Positions 11,723 to 25,118 of a stretch of DNA of 64,000 nucleotides are shown here, piece after piece. Below the pieces are notes generated by a model, which searched no databases, was not told the origin of the DNA, and saw only the letters and a program-made list of their open reading frames with translations. How positions within the stretch are numbered: the first letter of the stretch is position 1; every line of letters starts with the position of its first letter. The stretch covers positions 320,282 to 384,281 of the forward strand of contig JAQGDQ010000016.1 in NCBI GenBank assembly GCA_030141605.1. Reading direction: 5' to 3'. This DNA comes from Tubiluchus corallicola. Lineage: Eukaryota; Priapulida; Priapulimorpha; Priapulimorphida; Tubiluchidae. Both the position numbers and the translations under genes were made by a program.

Positions 11723-11890
11723 ATGTCCATAACGTCAATTGTAGACAATGAACAGGCAGAATTCTAAAATAGAAGAAATCCGCCGCCCTCAAGACAGGTA
11801 AACACACCAGCAATCCAGCAAAAAACCAGATGTCTCTGTTTCTTAATGGGAAACAATTCAGATTGAGTACTAGGCACGTGGCTCAAAGTC
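11723..11890 (-). repeat. Dispersed repeat D, copy 2, abutting the ATC array
   Basis: It matches 3361-3545 in order: GACA.TGA, GGCAGAATTCTAAAAT, CTCAAGACAGGT, AACACA, CAGCAA, CACGTGGCT. On the minus strand the element ends straight into (GAT)n, as expected if the microsatellite grew from the element's 3' tail. Confidence 0.55.
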
Positions 11891-14590
11891 GTGGAGATCT
11901 CAGTCTGTCCTCTTTTAAAGTCCAGTTGTGTTTCGATACAATAAACTAGCCTAACTGAGGAGCTCACCTGCAAAGGGTCATATTTATAAATTTTGAAGAA
12001 ATTTAAAGTTCATACCACCCATGCTAATTATGCTTTTTTGAATTTGAACATAATACTGAGGAGTTGCAGTGTGTCTTATTTTATGACAAAAGGCTAGAAA
12101 AATGGAATGCATTGCAAAGCGTCATATCTTAGAAACATGGGAAAATTTCATATCTTCAACCAAATGATACTGACTGTCCAGCCAAGGTCACATGATTAGA
12201 CAATGTGTTCACATGATTCGTCAGCGAATATGTTGAATTATCTTTTGAAAGTTTGTTCTACAGTTCAACGAAGCTAATTTAAGCTTAATAAAAGAGTTTG
12301 TTATATTATTTTACTACCAATTTCACAATTAGTGCACACTATTGACAGGGCAGGTAATTTCACTGAATAAAATAAAATGACGTGCGTTGCGAACTGTAAT
12401 TTGTCACATTTTCGACGATGATGTGCAAAATGTCATATCTTCAAATAATTTTTAACTCTTTCTGCATTAAGGCTCATCAAACATATCTAAAAATAAACTA
12501 ACAAAGTCCAAGTGACCTCCAAAAACTACAAAATACACACGAACTATCTAGTATCAGTATTTTTGTAATAACAGAACCGCTAAAATTTCTCAAAAACATT
12601 TTTCACTTAGGTGTGACACTTTGCCGATAAACTCCTCAGTAACGCGAGGAATGCATTATTATTTCATTAACTGTTACCTCCAAGAAATAGTTTGTTATTA
12701 TATTTTACATTTTGTATCTAAAGACAAGTTAACAGTTAGCAGGGAGACTGTACAAACTATGGAGGACTGATTAAGCGTATGCACGTAGTAGTGGAGAGTC
12801 CGTCTGCCTATCTCACTGATGCCGTATAATCGTGTAGAAAGAAAAAAAACATGGCTTGCGTTTTGTGATTTCTCGTTCTGATTTCGTTTATTAAAATTAA
12901 TCGACAAACAAAGTGACGGCATAATTTTCACAGTTATAGTAAAAAATTCTTAATGTGAGCACTAAACGCAACTTGCTTCTTGTTCTCAACGTTATTTAAT
13001 CATCGCCTAACAAGAAAGTAATACCAGGGTTCATTCGGTTCGAAACATTTCAAATTACTAATTATTAAGAAACCGACATTTTTCAGAAAATAAGCAAGAA
13101 AATTAAATTACAGAATCTTTTAAAATAAAAAAATGAAGCTAATTTAACTTCTGCTTAAGAACATTTCAAGGCGCCGTAAAATTTCCAACGCTTTACATTA
13201 TTTAAAGGGTTTGGTAGAAATATTTTAGTTAGGCACCACATCAGTAATTATAATCAACTGCGGAGGTGACATAACACATATTGCTGCTGTCACCGAACTG
13301 AAAAGATCCTGAGAAGCTGGTAGAATAAGTTGGTAGGGACTAACCTTTTAATTACAGCGTTGTTGTTTATCTGATGCCGGTTTAATGCAATTTTACATAA
13401 AATGTATTAACTATATCTGCATTAAAAATGTGCTATTTTGGACTTAGTTAAAAGTATGATTAAATCAGTTTGAAACAGTTGTTAAATCATTAAACAGCTG
13501 TGAAAAGTTTTTGACCTACAGTAAAGCAACGCTTAATTTGATTTGCGTAATAACAATATTCAGCAATCAGTCCTCGCCTAGGTGTGCCCCTGTAGAGAAT
13601 CTTAGGTCGCTCAAATTTCTGACGCATTATTTCAATTAAATATTTACACTTTAGATTAAGAGGCTTCGTTAAATATATCTAAAAATTTGCTCAAAGTGGC
13701 AGAGTCTACCACGCGTACGTAAATGGGCTGAGCTGTGAACGTGACAACAGTGGTCATATAGGCCTATGTGCACAGAAACTGTGGTAAAAATTTATTTTTT
13801 GAGCTTTTTCATGGGGTTTTCCTAACATTTTCTGTGAAATTTTGTCCCCAAAGAAACATGGTAAAGTGCAAAAAACAAAAGGTCTTTATGCGTTCCTTTA
13901 TTTCTCGAGCTGTTTATCAGTTTTTTTACTTATGTAATTATTTAATGCTTACTACAATGCTATCCAGCGGCCTCCTCGACGTGCAACTTGTCACTACTAT
14001 TTCGAATTTACTTTTCCTCATATCAAAATAATGGCTGCAATTAATGCAGGGAGTATTTTGCCGGTTCTTAATGCTTAGCTCTCACAAGCAAACTTTCATA
14101 ACTTTTGCACCATAAAATGGTTGTCCTGCATGATTTTGCGTGTTTGCTAAAAGGTAGAAAATAATATGCTTTTAACAGCAGTGCTTTACCAACTTCTGAG
14201 TAAAATGCACTGAATTTGTCGTACGTTTGGGAAATGAAATCAATATCTGATTGCCTTTTTCACGCCATAAAGTTATGAGCTAAGGTAAACGTATTTACTA
14301 GGGAAGATCTACGACGTTTGCTAGGGGTGCTATGAAAGACTAATAATGTACCTAGAGAGATTTGCTGCAGCAATACTAGCATAGAACTGCGAAGCTTGTG
14401 CCAATATCTCCGCCGAGCCCGTGTGCTAAACATTTTGTAAACGCTGGCTGCTAGACTAGCATTCAACGAAAATTGATTTGTAAGCTAAATGCATAATACA
14501 TTTATCATTAAATCATGAACGTTTATTTAGCAAAGTATTATTATTTTGTGAAAATCGCTAGAATTTTTAAATCATTGTAACGTCTGTGAA
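11891..14590. other. Intergenic sequence upstream of the GPCR, no gene seen
   Basis: AT-rich, with short frames only. No repeat family or RNA gene was recognised here by eye. Confidence 0.5.
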
Positions 14591-15004
14591 TTTTTTTATC
14601 TCGGAACTTTAAAAGTTTCTCTTTTGCGCATGTGCGCTCCTGCCGAAGCCAAAACTTAGGAGTCTATCGTCAGGCAGTGACACAAAATAGCTGCAAGTCG
14701 CAGTTCACCCGGCAAGTAAGAACTCGGGTATCAGATCCTACATGAACCGGGACTGAGGCAAAGCAGAATCCTCTTTGAACGCACCGTCAGAACTACAAGA
14801 TTTGTTCGGTAGTCGACACCCACTGGACTAGGGAATATTCACCATTTTAACTGACCGATTACAAAGTGTTCAAAATTTAACGGTTTCGCACCTCATCGAC
14901 ATCTTTTGATATCTTTACCAGCGAATTTGGAATGTATTTTGGCAACTTGCCAAATTCAGTTTAAGGTTGCAATTTAATTGGCGTTCTCTGACATAAAAGA
15001 CAAC
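14591..15004 (+). promoter_or_regulatory. Putative promoter and 5' leader of the GPCR gene
   Basis: The segment 14620-14830 is richer in G+C than its surroundings and contains GCGCATGTGCGC (14626-14637), close to an NRF-1-type palindrome. Two short upstream frames precede the main ATG: 14742-14756 (4 codons) and 14932-14964 (10 codons). They matter only if the transcript includes them. No transcription start can be fixed. Confidence 0.3.
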
Positions 15005-15363
15005 ATGGAGTCGAATATGTCCAATATAACTGTACTACCAGAGAAAGTGACAACAGTTGGGGACATTGTTGGACTCTCAATTTTATTTTTCGTCATAGGT
15101 GCAGTGGGCGCAATTGGAAACTTTTTGGTTATTTTCGTCATCGTCACGGACAGGAAGATGCGCTCCTCCGTCACAAATTTATTCATTATGAATCTGGCTG
15201 TATCGGATTTTATTATAATGTTGGTCTGCGTGCCAGATTTCATACAGTTCATGATGGACAAGGGTTGGCAGATTGGACTTCCTTTGTGCAAGGCGTTTCG
15301 TTACATACAATGTGCGTCTCTCTACGCCTCCGTGATGACATTGGTTTCTGTTTGCGTAGAAAG
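15005..15363 (+). CDS. Class A neuropeptide-type GPCR, exon 1 (TM1-TM3)
   Basis: Codes residues 1-119 plus two bases of codon 120. The frame is open back to 14978 via a TTG, but the ATG at 15005 has an A at -3 and G at +4, and puts two N-glycosylation sites (N4, N7) in a short extracellular N-terminus. TM1 has the class A GN motif (N39); TM2 has NLAVSD (D68, position 2.50); Trp88 in loop 1 and Cys95 at the top of TM3 are the usual loop-1 Trp and disulfide Cys. The exon ends in VCVE-R of an ERY motif, followed by the donor AG|GTAAGC. It is completed by exon 2 at 63491. The ERY-x-A-I-x-HP signature places it nearest the TRH/neuromedin U/ghrelin/neurotensin-type peptide receptors, but the ligand and exact subfamily are not resolved. 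Confidence 0.92.
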
Positions 15364-15369
15364 GTAAGC

Positions 15370-17805
15370 CGTAAACAAGGTTAAACGATGGTATAAACAT
15401 TAGTTTATTCGTGAATAATTTCAAAGAGTATTATATTTGCTTCACGTGAGTTAAATGCAATATGAGTTTTAGCTCACTTGCAAAATAGCATGAAATTGTT
15501 CTAATTTTCTCCAAATTATTCCTGTCTGCTGTTTTAGATGTATCCTGGTGAATTTGCTCTCTATTTGTTGCCGGCTTCTCTTAAATCGTCTAATAGTGTC
15601 TATAATGTGTTGTGATTGCATTTCGTATAGGTGTTAGTTACATGTTTAGGCAATTTAGAATGCGTATTTATGTTACTAACGTTGAAAACGGTTTTTGGTT
15701 CGGGCTTGCTAGAGTATTTGCTGTCTAATTTATGGGAGCTTTCTTGTAAGCAGTTTAGTGTGAATTACCCTGGAAGTATCCCCAAGAAATTTAGAAGAAA
15801 TATACAAGACGGTAGGTAATTTTTTGAAATGTTTACAACAAAAATCGTTACATTTGTTATAAACGATTATTATTTCAATATCAACGTGAAACCAAGCGTA
15901 AAAGCTAAAGTATCTAAACAGCTAAAACATGTTGCTTTTGGGGAAAACCTTTCTGGAATCTCAAGGCTGCTATTTAGGCTGCTATAGGTCTAAATATTGG
16001 TCATATGACCAGTATCACTGATATCGATATAAAAACCATTAGAAATCACAATATGCACATACAGTGTTCAGTAAACTTATAAACCAATTCTTATAAGTTA
16101 AACATTTGGTCAGACAGCGTGGAATGGTTAGTGACAACATTAGTGACAACCCCCAGGAATTGCAACGGCTTAGTGTCATACTGTAACAGATTTGCGCGCT
16201 TTGCCCAATTGCATGTGCATCATGTTATGGTGATGCCTGACCACGTAACATGGGCGGTCACGTATATGCAACCCAACATAAAGTTCCAAAGCCGCTGATT
16301 AAGATTCTTCGATAGTGTAACCATGAATAGTCTCCACGTTCTGATATTGTACATTCGCCTAAACACAACCTTTTTAGCCATTTCTGAACGCTTTTGAAAA
16401 AAATATGTAACACAAGTTTTTGTACCGGTTTCCTGTTTTTCAAAAAGCGGCACTATTATCCATCACCTGAGCTGCTCCATGGCAGCCATTAACTGGCCCT
16501 ACACACAGCAATACATGTATATCGAACTACATTTTAAGAGATATTAAAATGGTTCTTTTCAAATTTGATTTACTGATCGCAGTAAACCATATAACAGCCC
16601 AGTAAAAGTGTGCGGACGTATGAATAGTAAGAGTTAAGAGTTCGACTTTGCTTTATTAGTAACTTTTGAGATTTCTTAATTTAAAAAATTCTGTTCTGCA
16701 GTTATACGTATTTCTGAGGAGTGCAACTTTTGGATTCTTTCTAGCCAACTGTGTAAAGGCGTCTTATAAAAGACTACTATTAACAAAAATTAATGTTGCT
16801 CACGCCAAAACATGAATCCGGACGTAGAATATCGATTATACTTTAGCTTACAATGTACTTATCGTAAGCGTTGGTATGTTTTCTCATCCTTAAACTCTTT
16901 TAAATCGAATTATTCTCTCTAAACCAAATAAATCTAAACAATTATAGTAACGCCAACATACATTTCTGTTCTTGCATCTAGTTTCTCAATACAATGACAA
17001 ATTTATAAATGTTCACCCAGAGATGACTGTGTGATGGATGGCTGCCATGGATTAATTCTACACAAACGGCCACAAAAACAGCAAAATTCTGATTGAAATT
17101 CATCGTAATAACCCGGAAAAGCATTTGTCCAATTAAACCAGAACAAACTTGTAGACGTTTTATCATGCTATTATGCCCGGGAAGCCAAATTTTCCGGTCG
17201 TTATTTATTAAAGACGGTTATAATGCGCCATTTACCAATTACAGGATGTCGCAATATAGCCTGCATTCATTAAGCCTTACATCTTGGCTTAATGATTGAT
17301 AGTGTAATGAAAACTTTGCAAACATCAGCAGAGCTTGGTTATTGTGTCCTTTCTAATGACATGACTTATGTATGGTCTTGAGAGGTCATAGTTATTTTTA
17401 GAGACAAGCTGTAGGTACAAGTAGAGAGAAACGGACATAAAAGCGGCATTTTTTATTCATCCATCATCTTCAACGATATTTTTACTCATACGTTAAAATT
17501 CATAAACTTAACAAATAAATTTTAAACAGCATCCTAATACTTATTGACAGGAAAATGAAATAACGAAATTCGGTCATTCTGGTTTCTTTGCTTTTTTCTT
17601 TAGCGTTCATTTAGTGGCCCATTAGACCTCGATCTAATAATTTTTTGGCTCTTGTTACAACCTCATAATTTTTTCTGCTGATTGATTCTACGACACTTAA
17701 CATCAATTGATAACTGAAGGTGTTGTTACCCTTGTATTTTGATTTTGTTTTACGGTTTTGGTTACGTATGCGGCTTAATATGTTTTATAAACAGCTTATA
17801 GTTTG
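15370..17805. other. Intron sequence, nothing recognised
   Basis: AT-rich, with short frames only. No repeats stood out by eye. Confidence 0.5.
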
Positions 17806-17962
17806 AGTGAAAGAGATGGAGCGAGAGCGAAAGAAAGAAAGAAAGAAAGAAAGGGCGAGAGAGAGAGAAAGGGAGAAGGAGAGAAAGTATGAGAGAGAAA
17901 GAAAGACCGAGAGAGAGAGAGAAAGGGAGAAGGAGAGAAAGTGTGAGAGAGAAAGAGTAAAC

Positions 17963-18003
<41 letters not shown>

Positions 18004-18040
18004 GGAGAAAGAGAGAAAGTGAGAGAGAGAAAGAATAAAT

Positions 18041-18113
<73 letters not shown>

Positions 18114-18172
18114 GGAGAAAGAGAGAAAGTGAGAGAGAGAAAGAATAAATGAGAGAGAGAAAGAGAGAGGTG
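17806..18172. repeat. GA-rich array with higher-order repeat units
   Basis: About 365 bp of purines on the plus strand. Beyond GA dinucleotides there are larger units: a GGGAGAAGGAGAGAAAGT block at about 17870 and 17925 (period about 55), and a block containing ACGGGAGAAAGAG, then GAATAAATGAG, at about 18000 and 18109 (period about 109). Long open frames over it are repeat readings. Confidence 0.92.
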
Positions 18173-19839
18173 TAACTTTTTTTGAAAGACTATTACGTTG
18201 CGGCTCTGCAAAGTTTACAAAAGAAGCATGATTGTTGGCCGAAAAGCAATGAACCAAGAATCTTATAGACATTGGCGTGGGTCCCTTAATAAATAAAAGC
18301 AAGGTACTGTTTATTATCATATTTCGTATTTCTGCACCGTAATTGTTATTGTTGCTTTGCAGGCGTGACTTCCCGTGTTTAACAAAACTTGCACACTTCC
18401 GCTGTAATAGAAGCGTTTGTTTTTTTCTTAAAATTTCGTTATCGCTGATTTACTTGATAATGGCTTTACGGTTTTTAACAAGCTATTTGAGTTTCCGACA
18501 CGCTCATGTAATAGTTAATGCAGTATCTGCTTTCAGAGAATTTATAATGCAATATTTGTCTTGTCTTCTGCATGGCCATGTGGAAAGAAAGTTTTTCTTT
18601 AGGTGAGGAGAACAATCACTACGGTCGATCAAGGGTAATTTAAAGTGTTCTTGCCAGCTAATAAAAGTCACTGACTAACACTTCCAAATGTGCATCAATG
18701 ATTCACCAAAAAAAACGTATTTTTAATCTTATTGACAAGATACAGTAATTTGCGCTAGTACTTAGTTTGTGAAGTGTGCGCTATGAATGATCTGATTATT
18801 TTTCAAACTTTATGCGATATTATCTAAGCGTTTAGAGCGACCTACCATCAAAATGACTGCACCTAACGGTCAACGCGGGAGCTTAAATTTTCAGTTTTTT
18901 TTACAGCGTTGCTGCTACAACAAGTTTTGCAGGCAATAAATCACTGCGTAGGTGATAATAAAATTCAAGATGAATTTTTTCAGCTTTATGTGTATGTAAA
19001 GAGTTTTCTTGTGCGTCACTTGTGCTTTAAGTAGAGGACTTTCCGCATCTTTGTCGAATCTTCACCGGAGAAAATATTAAGATTGTTTATTATAAAAAAG
19101 ACAACTACCTAAATTGAAGGGTGTTAAATTTTTGATTAATGAACCCCGTTTATGAGACTTACCCATCTAATTTTTTTAACTGAAGTGATTTTATTAGCTT
19201 GTATACATAGCTTCGCTTTTTATTATTGTATTATCTACAGTGCATTCACAACTTTAAGCTCATTGGCGATAAGAATTAAACGCGTATCATTTGTATCAGA
19301 AAACACAGTGGCCCTTCGTTTTTCATACGTATAAATTTGCGAAATGGCACAATAAATTTTTAAACAAATTGGCGACTGTCTTCATCCTTGAGTCAGCAGT
19401 ATCAAAGCTTGCAGGTATGATTCATAATTAATCAAAGTGTTCTTATTGACGATTTGCAGAAACTCCCAAACGACTTTGCCGTGCCACTTTTGTCCCTACT
19501 TTTTCCGATTAATATTTTGTTTCCAGCTTGCACACATGATAAGAAGGCACATTGCTAATAAATTTATGAAGAGCAGTCGAGAGTAGAGACGACCACTTTA
19601 GAAGAATAATCACAAGAGAGTACAGAAGCAAATTTTGAATATAATAAATTTCTCACCATAACACACGAGCGCAGAGATAAAAATTTTCGCACAGTTTTTT
19701 TTCGCGGCTTCAATTCCATGATGCAGTAGCATGGATGCTGCTTCATTCAAACCACATAGATTCATCGAAGTAATATCACAAAAACATTGTTTTGAATAGT
19801 AATCATAGTAATCATTGTGTAGATATTGCTTGTTATATT
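18173..19839. other. Intron sequence, nothing recognised
   Basis: Short frames only; no repeat or RNA gene recognised. Confidence 0.5.
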
Positions 19840-19995
19840 CAATCTGTGCTGTTACTGTTGCTGAAGCCGTCGCCATTGTTCTTGTTGTTGTTGTTCGTGG
19901 TGGTGGTGCTGCTACTGCTGTCGTTGTCGCCGCCGTTATTGTTCATGTTGTTGCTGCTGCTGTTACAGTCGCTGTCGTTGCCATTGTGCCATTTT
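19840..19995. repeat. GTT/GCT/GTC trinucleotide block
   Basis: Impure trinucleotide repeat; the Leu-, Val- or Ala-rich frames through it are not genes. Confidence 0.85.
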
Positions 19996-20857
19996 TGTTG
20001 CTAATATATTTTACTTAAAAACATAAATAAAGGCAATGCAAAATCATCTTTGTTAAAACTCAATGCAAAATTACATTAAAAGAAAATGTGCAGTCTACCT
20101 ATCGTATGTGAGGCAATTATTTCCGCTTCTGATTTGTCAATGCAGGCCTAGTTGTCTTTTCTTTTAACAACGTTGATGGAGACAAATTCCCGATGAAATA
20201 TATAATTAATTGTTCAACGGAAAGGAAGCAACAAAGTTTTGCAAAATACGCGATGAGCAATTTTGCTAACAACAAAGAATACAGCATTCGAGAAAATTTT
20301 CTCATGTGAGAAAGAAAGTTTTTTTACTGTTTATGGTAATTTCTAATTATAATTGATTCATTTTATTTTTCAGTGCAATTGAAGATGCTTTTGTTTTTTA
20401 CGCGACAAGCTTAATAATTTATTACATTTTAATTTCTGTTACAATAGTGTTTGTTAAAGCACTGTGCACTCTGGAACTCTCGCAAGGTACGAATGATAAA
20501 TTCTCTAGGTTTTTTGCAATTGTTTAAACAAGCCAGAAAATGTCTATAGCAAATATTGCGAAGGACTAATTTTAATATCCTTGTCGTCTCTGTATCGATT
20601 CTTTTACGGTTTTCTTCACGCTTTTCTATCAAAAAACGTCCCGTTGAAGATGTTTTTCCGTGAATCTAGAAAATTGGTAGAGCAACATTAAATTTTCAGC
20701 GTTCCCAGCGGGTCCCAGATGTTCACAGTTTTGCTTTTCCATAAGATTTGCATGATTAAAGAGAAGTGTTGAAAACGCTAACCCTTTTGTGCTAACGAAT
20801 GTTTGGCTGTAGTTTTCATATGTCCATATTAGAACGTGTTGTAACATAAATTAGGCC

Positions 20858-21026
20858 GTGTTAGGCAGGAAAATATGGTTTGACGAGAAACAAATTGCAA
20901 CAGAAAATTTCTTATTCAGGTTCAGTTGTAAATGTTCCTAATATATTACCGCATTTGCAACTGAACAAAATAAGAAATTTCGGTTGCAATTTGTTTCAGG
21001 TCAAACCTTATTTTCCTGCCTAACAC
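20858..21026. mobile_element. 169-bp hairpin (foldback/MITE-like) element
   Basis: Left arm 20858-20934 and right arm 20952-21026 are inverted copies that differ at roughly eight positions plus two single-base gaps, around a 17-base loop. The outer ends read GTGTTAGGCAGGAAAATA and its complement. A transcript of the intron could fold into a long, nearly perfect duplex here. Clear target-site duplications were not found, so the transposon label is an inference. Confidence 0.75.
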
Positions 21027-22189
21027 CTGCTACTTAAAATCGTTATTTAAACGAGAGGGAATAGCGATTTTCAGGTTGATTATACTTATTGTCAAAATAA
21101 CTCCCGCGAGATTGCGGTGAAACCCTGCTTCGACAGAGTAACCATACCATGCTAGTGTGATTTAACAAGCAGCCATAATTAATGGTTGGTAGGCGTGCCA
21201 GCTCGATTGCCGCCCTTTTGGAAAATTCCCTTAGGAAACTATTACCAGTACTGGAAGCTAAATACTAATAGCAACAAATGACGAATTTAAGCTTTGAAGG
21301 CCTGCTTTGAGCAACAAATGGTTTTGTTTCACAAAACGAGACAAAGTAATTAATTACTTGCACTTTTAATAAAGATTGCTTAATATCATTTTTGCCTCTT
21401 TGTTTTGAAATGACTAGAAAATTGACAATTGCGCCAACTAATATTAAGTGCTTTTTGTAACACTTTCTTAAATAAAAACTAGTTGTAGACACGCCCTTGC
21501 AAAATCTGAAGCCAATTCCTTTAGGAAATTGAAAGGAGGAATCTTCGTCAATTAAAGTGACGATTCCGATTTTGAATCTCGAAAGCATCGTTCTTCGCAT
21601 TGCAAGATTTGATCTCTTCGCTCATTCATTCAAAGAAACGTCAAAATTCATTCACTCAGTTAACCGCATCTGATAACTACGAGATCTTGAATATGGCATT
21701 CCTGCAGGGGTAAAATTTTGTCAATTGGAATTAATGAAAATTCTTTAACGATCGAATACGCAATTTCATAGCCTCTCTATTTTGCAAGATATTGCATATA
21801 GTAAATAATAGATCTTCGTTTTGACAATCTTAATGCAAAGGTTGACTTTACACATGCCAGACACGTTAAATTCAACAAAGGGAAGCCAAATGTGGCAATC
21901 AGTCAATCCATTCACATCCGCTGATCGCCCCTAAAAGTCTTGAAATTTTCCGGCATTATTTGCATAAACGTGTCCAGCTTTCAACTAGGTGACTAGGTCA
22001 CTCAAAGGGTAAAACACGGCTCATCTATGACTTCTGCGCAATTTAAGCTGTTCATGGAAGAAGTGTCTGTTGCAGTATCTTAGGTTTGTTTGAGTTTAGA
22101 AAAAAGAATTGGAAAAAGTAAAATTAAAACGGGGGACAGATTCAAGCCTGCAGCAAGCGTATCAAAAAAAAAGACACGCGTCGCGCTAC
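21027..22189. other. Intron sequence, nothing recognised
   Basis: No gene or repeat recognised. The minus-strand frame 21600-21265 (111 codons) has no family features. Confidence 0.5.
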
Positions 22190-22340
22190 CTATCTGCTCA
22201 CACAACCAACCTATTCATTAACATCTACCTATCTACTTACTTACCTACCTGCCTACGTACCTAGCTACCTAGCTATCTACCTACCTACCACCTACCTATC
22301 TACCTCTTACCTACCTATTTACCTACCCACTTCCCAATCT
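22190..22340. repeat. CTAC/CTAT tetranucleotide array
   Basis: Impure ACCT/ATCT/ACTT tetranucleotide repeats over about 150 bp. This is the complement-type motif to the GTAG/GTAA arrays at 28.5 and 30.5 kb. Confidence 0.88.
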
Positions 22341-23104
22341 GTCTACAGGTGTAGTAATGTTTAACTGCCTATCAATCTGACATGGAAATAAAGACACGTT
22401 GCCTATTGGACAATGCAGTTTGGACATAGGTAATTTCTGAGCAGAGGCCTTGACACGCTGACGTTTGGACACAAGCAGATGTGAGAATGTTTATGTACAC
22501 ATGTATTTTTATTGCTTACAGTGATCATTTTGGTGAATTCTTTAACATGTGGAGTAACTAAAAAGTTGTATGCAATTATTGGTTGCCAACAAGATTAATA
22601 AGCTGTTCTGCTCCACTCTACCTTATTCTGCACTGTTATGTTTTGATATCTTTTGTTTTTGTTTTGTTTTGTCACACTTTACGTATGCCACACACGTTAA
22701 ATTCAACAATCATTTTATTGTTATTATTATTACAATTCTTTATTTAAAAACTACAATACAATGTACAATATAAATTCCGTCAAATATAACTTACAGTGAC
22801 TGACTGTTACATGTTCTGTAGCGCTTGTCCTGGCTAATGGCACTGTCCAGTGTTCTACAGCCTAAAAGTCTACTGTCTAAACGAGGCTACACACAAATGC
22901 GCTGCCCAAGTGACGCTATACTAGAACCGAACCAATGACCCTTGCATTTTAGTTCCTGATTCAAAGCCACACTCCTGTCTAACGTTTTGCATTTCTTTCT
23001 TCTTTCTGTTTACTTACATTTTAAAAACTGTGTATTCTCCCATCAGTATGATAAGAAGTATCGAGCTACAACTGAAAATTTTGACAAACAGTAATTCTCA
23101 TAAA

Positions 23105-23212
23105 TGAACTTGATTATGGTGTTCATGATAATGATGTTGGTAGTGATGATGATACTGATGATGATGATACTGATTTGATGATCATGATAATGGTGATGAT
23201 GATGATTATTTT
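23105..23212. repeat. GAT trinucleotide array
   Basis: Impure GAT/GATACT repeats on the plus strand, opposite in orientation to the other ATC arrays. Confidence 0.88.
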
Positions 23213-25080
23213 TATGCAGACAGCTACATCGAGTCCAACTTCTGCACATACAACAAAGAATCCTGAAATAAAATTACAATAATCGAACAGACTAAGAGCA
23301 TTGAAGTTTAATTAAGTAAATTTCATTACATTCAAGTTGATAAACATTTGTGTGGTGGTCATAGTTAGTCAGGTTGCTTCACTGTCGCTCATCGAAAGAT
23401 CATTTTTCTTTTGTTATTTCTATCCCACGTAGCTCTTCGATTGTCTATTTATCTGTGTGGAAAAATTGTGGCTTCCAAGCAAATAGGCAATTTGTAGCAA
23501 ATTAAAATCGATGGCGTTGGTGGAGATAAGTCGGCGATTTTGTTTTTGACATTAACCCACTAGATTGACAAATCATCACAAAAATCTAAATTCAGAAAGA
23601 CTTGATTCTATCATGAAATAGAATATTGTTATTATTCTGCGATAATCTAATCTGGAAGCGTAATAATGAATGGAATGCTTTCTTAGCTACAAATAAACCC
23701 GATAATCAAATAAAATTTATTTATATTCATGAAAGCGTATAGGAGAACTGAAAAGTTCGATTGCTGTCACAAGTCCACGTGAGCGAAATAAATGAGAAAA
23801 ACTGAAGAATTTTGTTCTCCATTGGGAGTTGAATCCAAATGTATAGTCATCCGTATTATCTGCGAAATTCTGACCATTTTCTGAACTTTAATATTTGCAT
23901 GTGGGTACACGTGAGTCAATTTTTGACTACTTAGGGATAGCTAAGTAATTGATTTAATAGTAGTGTTATTTCTACTATGACACTGTTGTGTCTGCAGTAT
24001 CGTAGTCAGAAACTAGAGTTTAATTCAAATTATATAACTACCTAAATCAGCAAACTGCCAATTCAGTCAATTAGTAATTCAAATACTAATTATGCCAAAT
24101 TACTTGATTCAGCTTGGAAAGTTACTTTTCTATAGTTAATATTTTGCATTCCTTGCAGATTACGTGATTTATGCTAGCGACACGTTTCTAATTTAAACGT
24201 TTGGTGCGGCTAAAATTACACGATGTCCTTTCCTTTCACAGCAACAACACTGTATTAACTACTAATTATTGTGAATGAAGCGTATATGGGTTTTTGCAAA
24301 ACAGAAGCAGCAGATTTATAACTTTTTGGATTTGTCTTGATTTATGTTCTTCGTTAGCCTTTCGTTTGCTTTAGTATTCATCTACGTTTAAGTTCTCATG
24401 AAGACGCATGAATGGTATCACCGGGACGTATCAATTCTAATTTGCAGTTAATCTCGCTGTTAGCTGTTAGAGTAGCATGACCTGACTTCAATATTAATTT
24501 TTTCGAAGATCCTCTAGTGTTTATAGAATGTGGCTGTATTGACGATGTGCGCTGTCATCGTTTATGTGCGGCTTGAAGCAAAAATGGCAAGTGTGTTAAG
24601 GTATTAACCTCTTCATCCAACAAAGTCATACAACAAAAATTACAAGAGTGTGACACGCTATGAATTTTTGTTATACAACTTTTGTAGCCAAGTTTTGTCC
24701 TTCAACATAAGCCGTAAAAGTGCTATATGTATGCAGTGTATGTGTGTGCATGCCGTTCTTGTACGAGTTTCTGTAATTATGTTTTGTATAAACTCTTCTG
24801 TTATTTGTTTGTATATGCGGTTTCCGGTGCTATAATTCCAATGACGGCACCATCTTCGGCGATGTGCATATCAAACGAAAGGTATCAGTCTCGCGTAGTC
24901 ACATTGATGGTTTATCTTTTTAATTGGGGCCACCCGGAGGACCAGGGGGTCAAAAGCCTCCAAACTATATTGAATACTCGTGCATTAATGATCATCAGTG
25001 GATGGGTGTAAGACCGTTTGTAATTTAATACAGTCTAGATGACTATTCACAAAATGTTTTTGCAGCGTCTCACTGGGCTG
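23213..25080. other. Intron sequence, nothing recognised
   Basis: AT-rich with short frames. GAGTTGAATCC at 23826 faintly resembles a tRNA-type T-arm but has no supporting arms. Confidence 0.45.
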
Positions 25081-25082
25081 TT

Positions 25083-25118
25083 TTGTTGTTGTTGTTGTTG
25101 TTATTGTTGTTGTTGCTC
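25083..25118. repeat. GTT microsatellite
   Basis: About twelve GTT units with one ATT interruption. Confidence 0.9.

Noticed and set aside
14978-15004. N-terminal extension of the GPCR from a TTG at 14978
   Set aside because: Not an ATG; the ATG at 15005 has a strong context and gives a normal receptor N-terminus.
14974-15424. Minus-strand frames of 105 and 81 codons
   Set aside because: Antisense shadows of GPCR exon 1.
17762-18320. Ser/Leu-rich minus-strand frames (149 and 174 codons) and a Glu/Arg-rich plus-strand frame
   Set aside because: They are readings of the GA array, with no unique sequence of coding character.
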